A stretch of DNA of 30,024 nucleotides from Bacteroidota bacterium (GTDB taxonomy: Bacteria > Bacteroidota > Bacteroidia > Flavobacteriales > Flavobacteriaceae), in the NCBI GenBank assembly GCA_947483095.1, contig CANKLD010000008.1:1-30024 (forward strand). Direction: 5' to 3'. Below are positions 16,490 to 23,311 of this stretch, in pieces. Numbering within the stretch: position 1 is the first letter of the stretch; each line of letters starts with the position of its first letter. The position numbers were made by a program, and so were the translations under genes. The notes under the pieces were generated by a model, which saw only the letters and a program-made list of their open reading frames with translations, was not told the DNA's origin and did not search any database.

Positions 16490-16876
16490 TTAAATTAATT
16501 GCAATTGGTTTTTTAAACGTTCTATTAGCATCGAAATCATTCGCCTGTTTAAGCTAGATGTATTTTTAATATACATTAAATACTCATCAATTGTGAATAA
16601 TCCTATTACGATACCAATTAACAAACCTTTAAATTTAGTATCTTTTTGAATACTAATTTCAATAAATTGACATTTTTTTTCAATTGTGAAAGTATCAAAA
16701 TTGGCTTTGCTTTTTATAATATAGTTTTTTAATAACTCAATATATAGATCATTTTGCAATTTCAAAATAGGTCTTAATATTTGATTTTGAAATAACTCTT
16801 CAGCAGAAGTTTTAGAATTTATTTCTCCTAAAGTTTCCCCTCTTAAAGTAGCTATAAAATGGTCTCTATTGCTCAT
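16490..16876 (-). CDS. Unrecognised 128-aa soluble protein
   Basis: I do not recognise a functional domain. The 128-aa chain is mostly helical, with charged N- and C-terminal parts and a hydrophobic patch (GLLIGIVIGLFTIDEYLMY, about 83-101), which looks like a buried helix more than a TM segment. Similar small proteins starting MSNRD and ending in a Leu/Gln-rich helix occur in flavobacteria and are, as I recall, sometimes labelled glyoxalase without support. It converges tail-to-tail with hisI, their stop codons adjoining. Nothing in the context reveals a role. Confidence 0.7.
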   Translation of the reverse strand: MSNRDHFIATLRGETLGEINSKTSAEELFQNQILRPILKLQNDLYIELLKNYIIKSKANFDTFTIEKKCQFIEISIQKDTKFKGLLIGIVIGLFTIDEYLMYIKNTSSLNRRMISMLIERLKNQLQLI

Positions 16877-16945
16877 GATTTATTTATTTTTAACTTGTAA
16901 TCTAAATTATGAAATCTAAGTTTAATAACATGTAAATTTATATTG

Positions 16946-16953
16946 TATTTTTG
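16946..16953 (+). promoter_or_regulatory. -7 promoter box ahead of the thioesterase pseudogene
   Basis: TATTTTTG, a perfect TAnnTTTG match, lies 16 nt before the old start codon. The promoter box is intact although the gene is broken, which points to recent decay. Confidence 0.45.
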
Positions 16954-16969
16954 TAAAAAAATAGATTTA

Positions 16970-17355
16970 ATGAGATTTCATACACGTAAATGGGTAAAAC
17001 CAGAAGATTTAAATCCTAATGGTACGCTATTTGGAGGTAAATTATTGGCTTAGATTGATGAAGAATTAGCACTTTATTCAATTATTCAATTAGAAAATAG
17101 TCGAGTTGTAACCAAATACATGTCGGAAATTAATTTTAGAAGTTCTGCCAAACAAGGTGATATTATTGAAATTGGAATTGACGTTGTAAAATTGGAAACT
17201 CTTCATTAACTTTAAAATGTGAAGCCCGAAACATGATGACTAGAGAAACAATTATCACTATAGATTCTTCAACAATGGTGAGCTTAGGTCAAGACGGTAA
17301 GCCAAAGCCTCATGGAAAAATACAAATTGAATACGTTGCTGATCGATTGAAATAA
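16970..17355 (+). pseudogene. Acyl-CoA thioesterase (hotdog, YciA-like), disrupted by a stop and a frameshift
   Basis: From ATG 16970 the frame encodes MRFHTRKWVKPEDLNPNG and then TLFGGKLLA, and stops at TAG 17051-17053, where the family has Trp (LLAWIDE). The same frame continues as IDEELALYSIIQLENSRVV and on to IEIGIDVVK. At about 17192-17193 one T appears to be missing, so the sequence moves to the next frame, SLTLKCEARNMMTRETIITIDS to GKPKPHGK and EYVADRLK, with a TAA at 17353-17355. Both lesions must be repaired to restore a full-length cytosolic acyl-CoA thioesterase of about 128 aa. Sequencing error could explain one lesion but hardly both. Confidence 0.85.
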
Positions 17356-17357
17356 AA

Positions 17358-18614
17358 CTATTTTGTTACATCAATAGTATTGGTCATTTCACAAATCTCC
17401 AAATCAAAATACTTAATTGAAGCAAATATATGGTCAAAAATATCTGACATTATATATTCGTAATTTTCAAATTTTTTATCATTTGAAAAAGCATATATTT
17501 CCAATGGAATTCCACTTTGTGTAGGCTGCAATTGACGACACAACAAAATCATATCTTTATTTAGTCCTGGATGGTTGTGTAAATATTGGGTAATGTATTT
17601 TCTAAATAAACCAAAATTGGTGAGATTTCTCCCATTTATAGCAATAGTTTTATCTACATTATGAGTAGCATTATAATTGGCAATTTCATCTTGACGGTGC
17701 TGGATATAAGACGTTAACAATTGAATTTTCTTTAAGTTTTCAATTTCTTGGTCTTTCATAAATCGAATACTTGTGGCTTTGATAAGAACGTATCTTTTTA
17801 TTCTTCTACCATCTGAATTCAACATTCCACGCCAATTTCGAAAGGAATCCGAAATCATACTATAGGTTGGAATTGTGGTCGTAGTATTGTCGAAATTTCT
17901 AACCTTTACGGTAGCTAAATTAATTTCAGTGACATCGCCATCGGCACCAAACTTATCAAAAGTTATCCAGTCACCAATTCGAACCATGTCATTTAATGAA
18001 ACTTGTACACTTGCTACAAATCCAAGAATGGTATCACGGAATATTAATATGATAACCGCAGAAATAGCTCCTAAAATGGCAAGTAGATTTTTAGTATCGA
18101 TATCGAAAATTTCAGAAACAATAATGATCGTTCCGAAGATCCACAAAACAATCATAATTACCTGAATGTAACTATCTATTGGTTTATCGCTAAATTTTGG
18201 ATCTTGCTTTAAATAATCTCTGATGGCGTTAAAAATGGTTCTGATAATCCAAAGAATAAGCAAAACGATATAAACTCCAACTAGTTTTCCAAAAACAGTC
18301 TCCCAATAAACAAAATCGTTTAATATAATTGGAACTGATTTATAGATGAATAACAATGGTATTAAATGGGCTATGTATTTTGCAGTTTTATTTGAAACTA
18401 ATAAATCGTCAAATTTAGTTTTCGTTTTTCTAGCAATAAAAACCATTGTAGTTACCAATACAATTCTAAAAACTATATATATTGAATAGGCTAAAGCACT
18501 TAGTAATATTGAATTAACAAGTACACTAACATAGGATGCAATTGATGGATTAAAACCAATTTTTAATAATAAATAATTACACCAGCTGAATATTGATTCT
18601 ATTATTTTAATCAT
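17358..18614 (-). CDS. MscS-family mechanosensitive channel, YbdG-like
   Basis: This 418-aa inner-membrane protein has about five TM helices (near 28-60, 78-98, 108-130, 148-170 and the pore helix at 175-205). The MscS beta domain follows (about 208-262) with GDWITFDKFGADGDVTEINL and the VKVRNFDNTTTTIPTYSMISDSFRNWRGM stretch. A cytoplasmic alpha/beta C-terminal region completes it. The FGADGD and NWRGM signatures and the length match E. coli YbdG (MscM-type, about 415 aa) more closely than small MscS. It is expected to open under membrane tension in hypo-osmotic shock. Its ATG overlaps the stop of the DUF3817 gene (ATGA), so the two are co-translated. Confidence 0.9.
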   Translation of the reverse strand: MIKIIESIFSWCNYLLLKIGFNPSIASYVSVLVNSILLSALAYSIYIVFRIVLVTTMVFIARKTKTKFDDLLVSNKTAKYIAHLIPLLFIYKSVPIILNDFVYWETVFGKLVGVYIVLLILWIIRTIFNAIRDYLKQDPKFSDKPIDSYIQVIMIVLWIFGTIIIVSEIFDIDTKNLLAILGAISAVIILIFRDTILGFVASVQVSLNDMVRIGDWITFDKFGADGDVTEINLATVKVRNFDNTTTTIPTYSMISDSFRNWRGMLNSDGRRIKRYVLIKATSIRFMKDQEIENLKKIQLLTSYIQHRQDEIANYNATHNVDKTIAINGRNLTNFGLFRKYITQYLHNHPGLNKDMILLCRQLQPTQSGIPLEIYAFSNDKKFENYEYIMSDIFDHIFASIKYFDLEICEMTNTIDVTK

Positions 18615-18892
18615 ATTTTTATATATTTTCTTTCAACATAAAAAGTTGCAAATGGAAGGAGGGAAGCCAATAAGACAATTCCTAAGTCTATTAAATTCCA
18701 GTTTTGAGATTTTCTTATAATCAATGCTAATAGTATATATCCAATAAAAAGTAAACCATGAGACATCCCAATCGGATATAATAATCGATGATACAATTCG
18801 AAATTATTGGGTTTAATAAATAACATATTTGAAAATAATGCCAAATACGAAATTCCTTCTAGAATTGCGACAGTTTTAAATATTTTAACCAT
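18611..18892 (-). CDS. DUF3817 small membrane protein
   Basis: The 93-aa protein has three hydrophobic segments (about 5-25, 38-60 and 68-85). It has the LEGISYLALF start and the YPIGMSHGLLFIGYI stretch that mark the DUF3817 family of integral membrane proteins of unknown role. It is the first gene of a two-gene unit with the YbdG-like channel. A minus-strand -7 box lies 21 nt upstream of its start. Confidence 0.8.
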   Translation of the reverse strand: MVKIFKTVAILEGISYLALFSNMLFIKPNNFELYHRLLYPIGMSHGLLFIGYILLALIIRKSQNWNLIDLGIVLLASLLPFATFYVERKYIKI

Positions 18893-18912
18893 ATTATTTT
18901 CTATTATAATTA

Positions 18913-18920
18913 CAAATTTA
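18913..18920 (-). promoter_or_regulatory. -7 promoter box for the DUF3817/YbdG unit
   Basis: Read on the minus strand this is TAAATTTG, a perfect TAnnTTTG match, 20 nt before the start at 18892. It is one half of a divergent promoter pair. Confidence 0.5.
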
Positions 18921-18962
18921 AATAATATGAATCATATATTAACATAGATTGAAAAAGTAATT

Positions 18963-18970
18963 TAAATTTG
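18963..18970 (+). promoter_or_regulatory. -7 promoter box for the 171-aa gene
   Basis: TAAATTTG, a perfect TAnnTTTG match, lies 20 nt before the ATG at 18991 and faces away from the minus-strand box at 18913-18920. Both genes therefore fire from a 98-nt divergent region. Confidence 0.5.
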
Positions 18971-18990
18971 TGACAACATAAAACAACAGT

Positions 18991-19506
18991 ATGAGTAAAC
19001 GAGATTTAAAAAAATACCTTAACGAACTCAATAAGGAGCAGTTAGAAGAGCAAATTATTAACTTATACGATAAATTCCCTGCTGTAAAAACCTATTACGA
19101 TTTTGTTTTCAATCCGAATGAAAGAAAATTGTTGCAGGAATTTAAATTAAAAGTATCCAATGAGTATTTTCCTGTAAGAAGTAAAAGAGCTAAAACTAGA
19201 AGGTCAGTTGCTCAAAAAATGATTAAGCATTTCATTTCTCTTGGGGTTGATTCATTTGTGATTGTTGATGCCATGTTATATTCTATAGAAATTGCTCAAA
19301 CCTATTCTTCAGAGAAAGAGATTAAACAGGAATTATTTTTCAAAAGTATGTTGAATTCTTTTCAACTAGCATTAAGTTTTATGATAGAAAATGGAATTTT
19401 ATATGATTTTAAAGATAGGGTGGAAGCAATAAGAACCGAAGCAGAAAATCAAGAATGGTATAATGTATCTGAATTTAATTCGATCGTAGAAAAGTTTGAT
19501 TATTAA
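18991..19506 (+). CDS. DUF6155-like helical protein
   Basis: The 171-aa protein is soluble, charged and almost entirely helical, with no signal peptide. The start SKRDLKKYLNELNKEQLEEQIINLYDKF, read as two helices, and the FVFNPNERKLLQEFKLKVSNEYFP segment look like the DUF6155 family of unknown function. The family name is from memory and moderately sure. It has its own promoter box and is followed at 80 nt by the DEAH helicase gene, which also has a box of its own, so the two may be independent. Confidence 0.65.
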   Translation: MSKRDLKKYLNELNKEQLEEQIINLYDKFPAVKTYYDFVFNPNERKLLQEFKLKVSNEYFPVRSKRAKTRRSVAQKMIKHFISLGVDSFVIVDAMLYSIEIAQTYSSEKEIKQELFFKSMLNSFQLALSFMIENGILYDFKDRVEAIRTEAENQEWYNVSEFNSIVEKFDY

Positions 19507-19557
19507 AAAAAACATGAAATATAACTTCAATATGCTCAAATAACCCTTTTTTAAACG

Positions 19558-19565
19558 TATTTTTG
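19558..19565 (+). promoter_or_regulatory. -7 promoter box for the DEAH helicase
   Basis: TATTTTTG, a perfect TAnnTTTG match, lies 20 nt before the ATG at 19586. No good -33 TTTG is visible. Confidence 0.45.
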
Positions 19566-19585
19566 CAAAAACTACAACTTTAAAA

Positions 19586-21115
19586 ATGCCGTACAAAGAG
19601 TTAGATATTGAAATTGAGGATAAGAAAGAACTTTACGGTTATCAGCAATCTGATATTGACGTCATTTTTGAGCGTTTAGATAACGCACCTAGCAATCATC
19701 ATTTATTGTATCAATTACCAACAGGAGGAGGGAAGACGGTTATTTTTTCTGAAATTGTAAGACAATATATTGCCAAGCACGATAAAAAAGTGGTGGTATT
19801 AACTCACCGAATAGAATTGTGTAAGCAAACTTCAAAAATGCTAAAAGGGTTCGATGTTAAAAACAAAATAATCAACAGTAATATTAAAGAATTACCAGAT
19901 CAGAATGATTATTCGTGCTTTGTTGCTATGGTAGAAACATTAAAAAACCGGATCAATGATGAAAAGTTACATTTGGATAATGTTGGTTTAGTAATTATAG
20001 ACGAAGCGCATTATAACTCCTTTAGAAAATTATTAAGTTCCTTCAAAAACTCCTTTATTCTTGGAGTAACCGCAACTCCTTTAAGTTCCAATGTTAAATT
20101 ACCAATGAATGAAAACTACGATGAATTGATAGTAGGTGACACCATTGCTTCATTGATAGACAAAGGATTTCTTGCAAAAGCAATTACTTATAGTTATGAT
20201 GTAGGTTTAACGTCATTAAAAGTTGGAATTAATGGAGATTATACTGTAAAATCATCCGATGATTTGTACTCAAATATGGTAATGCAAGAAAAATTACTTC
20301 ATGCTTATACTGAAAAATCATTAGGAAAAAAGACGCTTATTTTTAATAACGGAATTAGTACTTCACTATTTGTTTATGAAACATTTAGAGAAGCTGGATT
20401 TGAAATACGTCATTTAGACAACACTTGTGGTACAGAAGAAAGAAAAGAAATACTGAATTGGTTTAAGAAAAAACCAGATGCGATACTAACATCAGTGGGT
20501 ATTTTAACGACCGGTTTTGACGAACCTACTGTGGAAACAATAATATTAAATAGAGCGACAAAATCCTTGACCTTATATTATCAAATGATAGGCCGTGGAT
20601 CTAGAAAATTACCCAATAAAGATACTTTTACAGTAATTGATTTAGGTAATAATGCCGCTCGATTTGGGCTTTGGAGCGAACCTATTGATTGGCAACATAT
20701 TTTTAGATCACCAGAATATTATCTTGAGAATCTTCGTGAAGATATTGAAATTGAAAGATATTTTAAGTACCAAATGCCTCCTGAATTAAGACTCAAATTT
20801 AAAAATTCACCTGAAGTTACCTTTGATATCGTTGACGAACATAAGAAAATTATTGCAGCTAATTTAAGATCAAAGATAGTTTTAGAACGTTCGCTAGAGC
20901 AACATTCATTAATGTGTGTGGATAATTCGGAAGATTTAAGAGAGGCTAAAATCCTTGCTCGGGAGCTTCATGACGATATTGAGTGTAGAATGAAAAGATA
21001 TGCTTCTTGTTTGAGCCATTGTTCTAAAAATTACCGTGAATGGCTAGTAGAGGATTATAAAATTAAATTAAACCTGTTAATTGGTAAGAAAATACGAGAA
21101 TCATTATTCGACTAA
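19586..21115 (+). CDS. SF2 DEAH-box helicase, type III restriction/SSL2-like
   Basis: The 509-aa ATP-dependent helicase has a Q-tip segment YGYQQSD (17-23), Walker A PTGGGKT (45-51), Walker B IIDEAH (137-142), motif III GVTATP (160-165), motif V GILTTGFDEP (305-314) and motif VI QMIGRGSR (333-340). A C-terminal helical extension (about 380-509) contains a CSHCS-type cysteine cluster but no recognisable domain. Such stand-alone SF2 enzymes resemble the helicase part of type I/III restriction systems and of XPB/SSL2, and are probably DNA repair or RNA/DNA remodelling proteins. No restriction or methylase partner is next to it, so a defence role is not supported. Confidence 0.85.
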   Translation: MPYKELDIEIEDKKELYGYQQSDIDVIFERLDNAPSNHHLLYQLPTGGGKTVIFSEIVRQYIAKHDKKVVVLTHRIELCKQTSKMLKGFDVKNKIINSNIKELPDQNDYSCFVAMVETLKNRINDEKLHLDNVGLVIIDEAHYNSFRKLLSSFKNSFILGVTATPLSSNVKLPMNENYDELIVGDTIASLIDKGFLAKAITYSYDVGLTSLKVGINGDYTVKSSDDLYSNMVMQEKLLHAYTEKSLGKKTLIFNNGISTSLFVYETFREAGFEIRHLDNTCGTEERKEILNWFKKKPDAILTSVGILTTGFDEPTVETIILNRATKSLTLYYQMIGRGSRKLPNKDTFTVIDLGNNAARFGLWSEPIDWQHIFRSPEYYLENLREDIEIERYFKYQMPPELRLKFKNSPEVTFDIVDEHKKIIAANLRSKIVLERSLEQHSLMCVDNSEDLREAKILARELHDDIECRMKRYASCLSHCSKNYREWLVEDYKIKLNLLIGKKIRESLFD

Positions 21116-21189
21116 ATATGTAATTTTATTATTTATATAATTAGTTTCAATCTATTGATTTATAGTGTTTTAATAAAAAAATTTAAATT

Positions 21190-22512
21190 ATGTCAAAACA
21201 ATTCATAGCTCTTGGTATTTGTGAATTAATTGCAAAAGCACTTACCAATTTAAAAATTGAAATTCCAACAGAGATTCAAACTAAAGCAATTCCTGTAATT
21301 CTTAATGAAACTCATGATTTTGTTGGATTAGCAAAAACGGGGACAGGGAAGACCGCGGCTTTTGGCTTACCATTACTACAATTAATTGATTTAAAATCAA
21401 ATGCAATCCAAGTGGTAATTTTAGTTCCAACACGAGAATTAGGTCAACAAATACTGAACAATTTCAATCAATTCTCTAAATATTTACCTGAAATTTCGAT
21501 TACCTCTGTTTGTGGTGGAACACCTATTAAACCTCAAATAGAGCAGTTAAAAGAAACCAATCACCTAGTAATTGCAACTCCGGGGCGATTAATTGATTTA
21601 ATTCAAAGAAAAGCGATAAATATCAAGGAAACCAACTATTTAGTTCTTGACGAAGCCGATGAAATGGTAACGGTGTTGAAAGAAGGTTTAGACGAAATTG
21701 TTGCTGAATTACCTAAAAATCGAAGAACATTATTGTTTTCAGCAACAATGCCTGGACCAATCAAGCAGCTGATTCAGAATTACATGTCCAAACAGGTAAC
21801 TCAGGTTAGTGCCAATATGGAAACTGTTGGTAATCAAAGTATAGAACACAAATATATAGTGGTAGATCCCATTGAAAAATTAGCTGTTTTAATGCATTTT
21901 CTTAATTCAAAAGAAGGAGAACGCGGAATTATATTTTGTAAAACAAAGGCAGCAGTCAATAAATTAGCTAAAAACCTCGCTATAAATAGATTTTCATCAG
22001 GAGCAATACATGGAAGTCTAACACAGCCCATTCGTGATAGAATTATGGGGCAATTTCGAGAAGGACACATCAATATCCTTGTAGCCACTGACTTAGCTGC
22101 TCGTGGAATTGACGTTCAGGAAATTAGCTATGTTGTAAACTATCATTTACCGGATACTTTTGAAACTTATGTTCATAGAAGCGGAAGAACCGCTAGAGCT
22201 GGTGCAAAAGGATTGTCTTTAACGGTATTACAAAATGAAGAAGTTGGCGAAATTCAATTATTTGAAAAAGAACTGGGTATTAAATTCAATTTAATTGAAA
22301 AACCCAATTCTAATAGTATTGAAGAAAACAATGCCGTATTGTGGGCCAAACAAATTTTCAAAACAAAACCAAATCAAGAATTAGATTCTGATTTTAAAAA
22401 TAAAATCAAAACGGTTTTTCATCATTTAACTAAAGAAGAGCTGATCGATAAACTATTATCAAACTACTTATTACAAAATAAACAAGTATCTAACAATAAG
22501 CTCAAACAATAA
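21190..22512 (+). CDS. DEAD-box ATP-dependent RNA helicase
   Basis: The 440-aa protein has all DEAD-box motifs: Q motif (PTEIQ, Gln30), motif I AKTGTGKT (48-55), Ia PTREL (80-84), GG and TPGR (130-133), DEAD (154-157), SAT (184-186), then IIFCKTK, ATDLAARGID and HRSGRTARAG in the second RecA domain. The C-terminal tail (about 370-440) is short and lacks an obvious DbpA-type RNA-binding domain, so an RhlE/CshA-like role in ribosome assembly or mRNA decay is most likely. It follows the DEAH helicase gene on the same strand after 74 nt. Confidence 0.93.
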   Translation: MSKQFIALGICELIAKALTNLKIEIPTEIQTKAIPVILNETHDFVGLAKTGTGKTAAFGLPLLQLIDLKSNAIQVVILVPTRELGQQILNNFNQFSKYLPEISITSVCGGTPIKPQIEQLKETNHLVIATPGRLIDLIQRKAINIKETNYLVLDEADEMVTVLKEGLDEIVAELPKNRRTLLFSATMPGPIKQLIQNYMSKQVTQVSANMETVGNQSIEHKYIVVDPIEKLAVLMHFLNSKEGERGIIFCKTKAAVNKLAKNLAINRFSSGAIHGSLTQPIRDRIMGQFREGHINILVATDLAARGIDVQEISYVVNYHLPDTFETYVHRSGRTARAGAKGLSLTVLQNEEVGEIQLFEKELGIKFNLIEKPNSNSIEENNAVLWAKQIFKTKPNQELDSDFKNKIKTVFHHLTKEELIDKLLSNYLLQNKQVSNNKLKQ

Positions 22513-22554
22513 TTACAGACTCTTTTTATTTAAATAACAGTTAATTACCTCCAA

Positions 22555-22686
22555 TTATTTTTTCTTTGTTATGTTAGGGTAGTTTTCCTCTTTTTGTTTT
22601 TTACTTGAATATAAAATACCCCAAACAGTAAAAAACATATAAATTGAAAAAATTATTCCTCCAACTATAAAAAACCCGATACTCAT
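22555..22686 (-). CDS. Very small one-TM membrane protein
   Basis: The 43-aa protein starts with one TM helix (SIGFFIVGGIIFSIYMFFTVWGIL, about 2-25) and ends in a charged Lys/Glu tail. The ATG at 22684-22686 overlaps the stop of the upstream 56-aa gene (ATGA), which supports this start over a longer frame that would begin inside that gene. I do not recognise the family. It may be a small subunit of a membrane complex, but no partner is visible. Confidence 0.6.
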   Translation of the reverse strand: MSIGFFIVGGIIFSIYMFFTVWGILYSSKKQKEENYPNITKKK

Positions 22687-22853
22687 GTTGTTCTTCTTTG
22701 ACGGATTACTAATGCAAATAATAGAATTGTGCCTGGCCAGTGAGCCGAATAAAGAGCTTCTTGTTGTCTCCCAAGAAGACCTAATGATATTGAATAAAGC
22801 ATGCAAATGAATGCTAATATAACTGGATACCATTTTAAAATAAATAATTTCAT
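22683..22853 (-). CDS. Very small two-TM membrane protein
   Basis: The 56-aa protein has two hydrophobic segments (about 8-27 and 41-51) and a basic tail (RQRRTT). An AAAATAAACATT-type A-rich stretch precedes the ATG at 22853; an upstream in-frame ATG (22877) would add eight polar residues and is less likely. It overlaps the 43-aa gene by four bases, so the two form a translationally coupled pair. Function is unknown. Confidence 0.6.
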   Translation of the reverse strand: MKLFILKWYPVILAFICMLYSISLGLLGRQQEALYSAHWPGTILLFALVIRQRRTT

Positions 22854-22941
22854 AATGTTTATTTTAGATTTTATCAATTAATTTACGCTAAGTTACATAT
22901 TTTTTTTAATATATAAATGTATTTATATTTAAGATTATTAT

Positions 22942-22950
22942 ATTATTTAT
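22942..22950 (+). repeat. Left 9-bp direct repeat (target-site duplication candidate)
   Basis: ATTATTTAT directly abuts the left terminal inverted repeat of the MITE-like element. The identical 9-mer abuts its right end. Confidence 0.7.
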
Positions 22951-23159
22951 CATTGTTGTCCGAAAAAAAATATATAGTCCCTAAGGGACAAAAATTAACT
23001 TCATAACTAACTATTTACCAACATATAATCTCTACGAGATATACTCCATAGGAGTTAAATGTTGGTAGAATATAAAAAGCGGTCCAGTTAAAAATGTCCC
23101 GTAGGGACTATATATGTTAGGTTCTCTACGTATTACATTGTTTTTGTCGGACAACAATG
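22951..23159. mobile_element. 209-bp MITE-like element with internal mini-hairpins
   Basis: The ends are perfect 13-bp inverted repeats: CATTGTTGTCCGA (22951-22963) and TCGGACAACAATG (23147-23159). Inside, TATATAGTCCC segments also occur in inverted orientation, and TACCAACAT (23016-23024) pairs with ATGTTGGTA (23059-23067). Four 13-nt hairpins of 5-bp stem and 3-nt loop are present: GTCCC-TAA-GGGAC (22977-22989), ATCTC-TAC-GAGAT (23028-23040), ACTCC-ATA-GGAGT (23043-23055) and GTCCC-GTA-GGGAC (23096-23108). No ORF is present, so mobilisation would need a transposase in trans. It occupies about half of the gene-free stretch 22878-23311; the rest is AT-rich and featureless. Confidence 0.72.
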
Positions 23160-23168
23160 ATTATTTAT
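23160..23168 (+). repeat. Right 9-bp direct repeat (target-site duplication candidate)
   Basis: ATTATTTAT, identical to the left copy at 22942-22950, follows immediately after the right terminal inverted repeat. This fits insertion by a DDE-type transposase, although chance identity is possible in AT-rich DNA. Confidence 0.7.
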
Positions 23169-23311
23169 GTCAATTTTAATATTGAATTAAATTATCATTT
23201 TGAATTATAATTTATATTATGTAAAATAGATTATTTAATAAATAGACCTACTATTGTTTGATATAATAATATAGTTTAAATTTACGCAACTATTTAATAT
23301 TCTATTATATA

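Noticed and set aside
16490..16876. Glyoxalase annotation for the 128-aa protein
   Set aside because: No beta-alpha-beta-beta-beta vicinal-oxygen-chelate pattern or metal-binding His/Glu set can be seen; left as unrecognised.
19586..22512. Two adjacent helicase genes as a possible defence island
   Set aside because: No nuclease, methylase, transposase or other defence gene is adjacent; the DEAD-box protein is a normal RNA helicase and the DEAH protein has no defence partner.
22687..22833. Longer version of the 43-aa membrane protein
   Set aside because: The extension lies within the 56-aa gene in another frame, and ATGA overlap at 22683-22686 explains the shorter start.
22951..23159. Short palindromes in this region as a CRISPR array
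   Set aside because: The units differ in sequence, are only 13 nt, are irregularly spaced and have no uniform spacers; terminal inverted repeats and a flanking duplication fit a MITE better.
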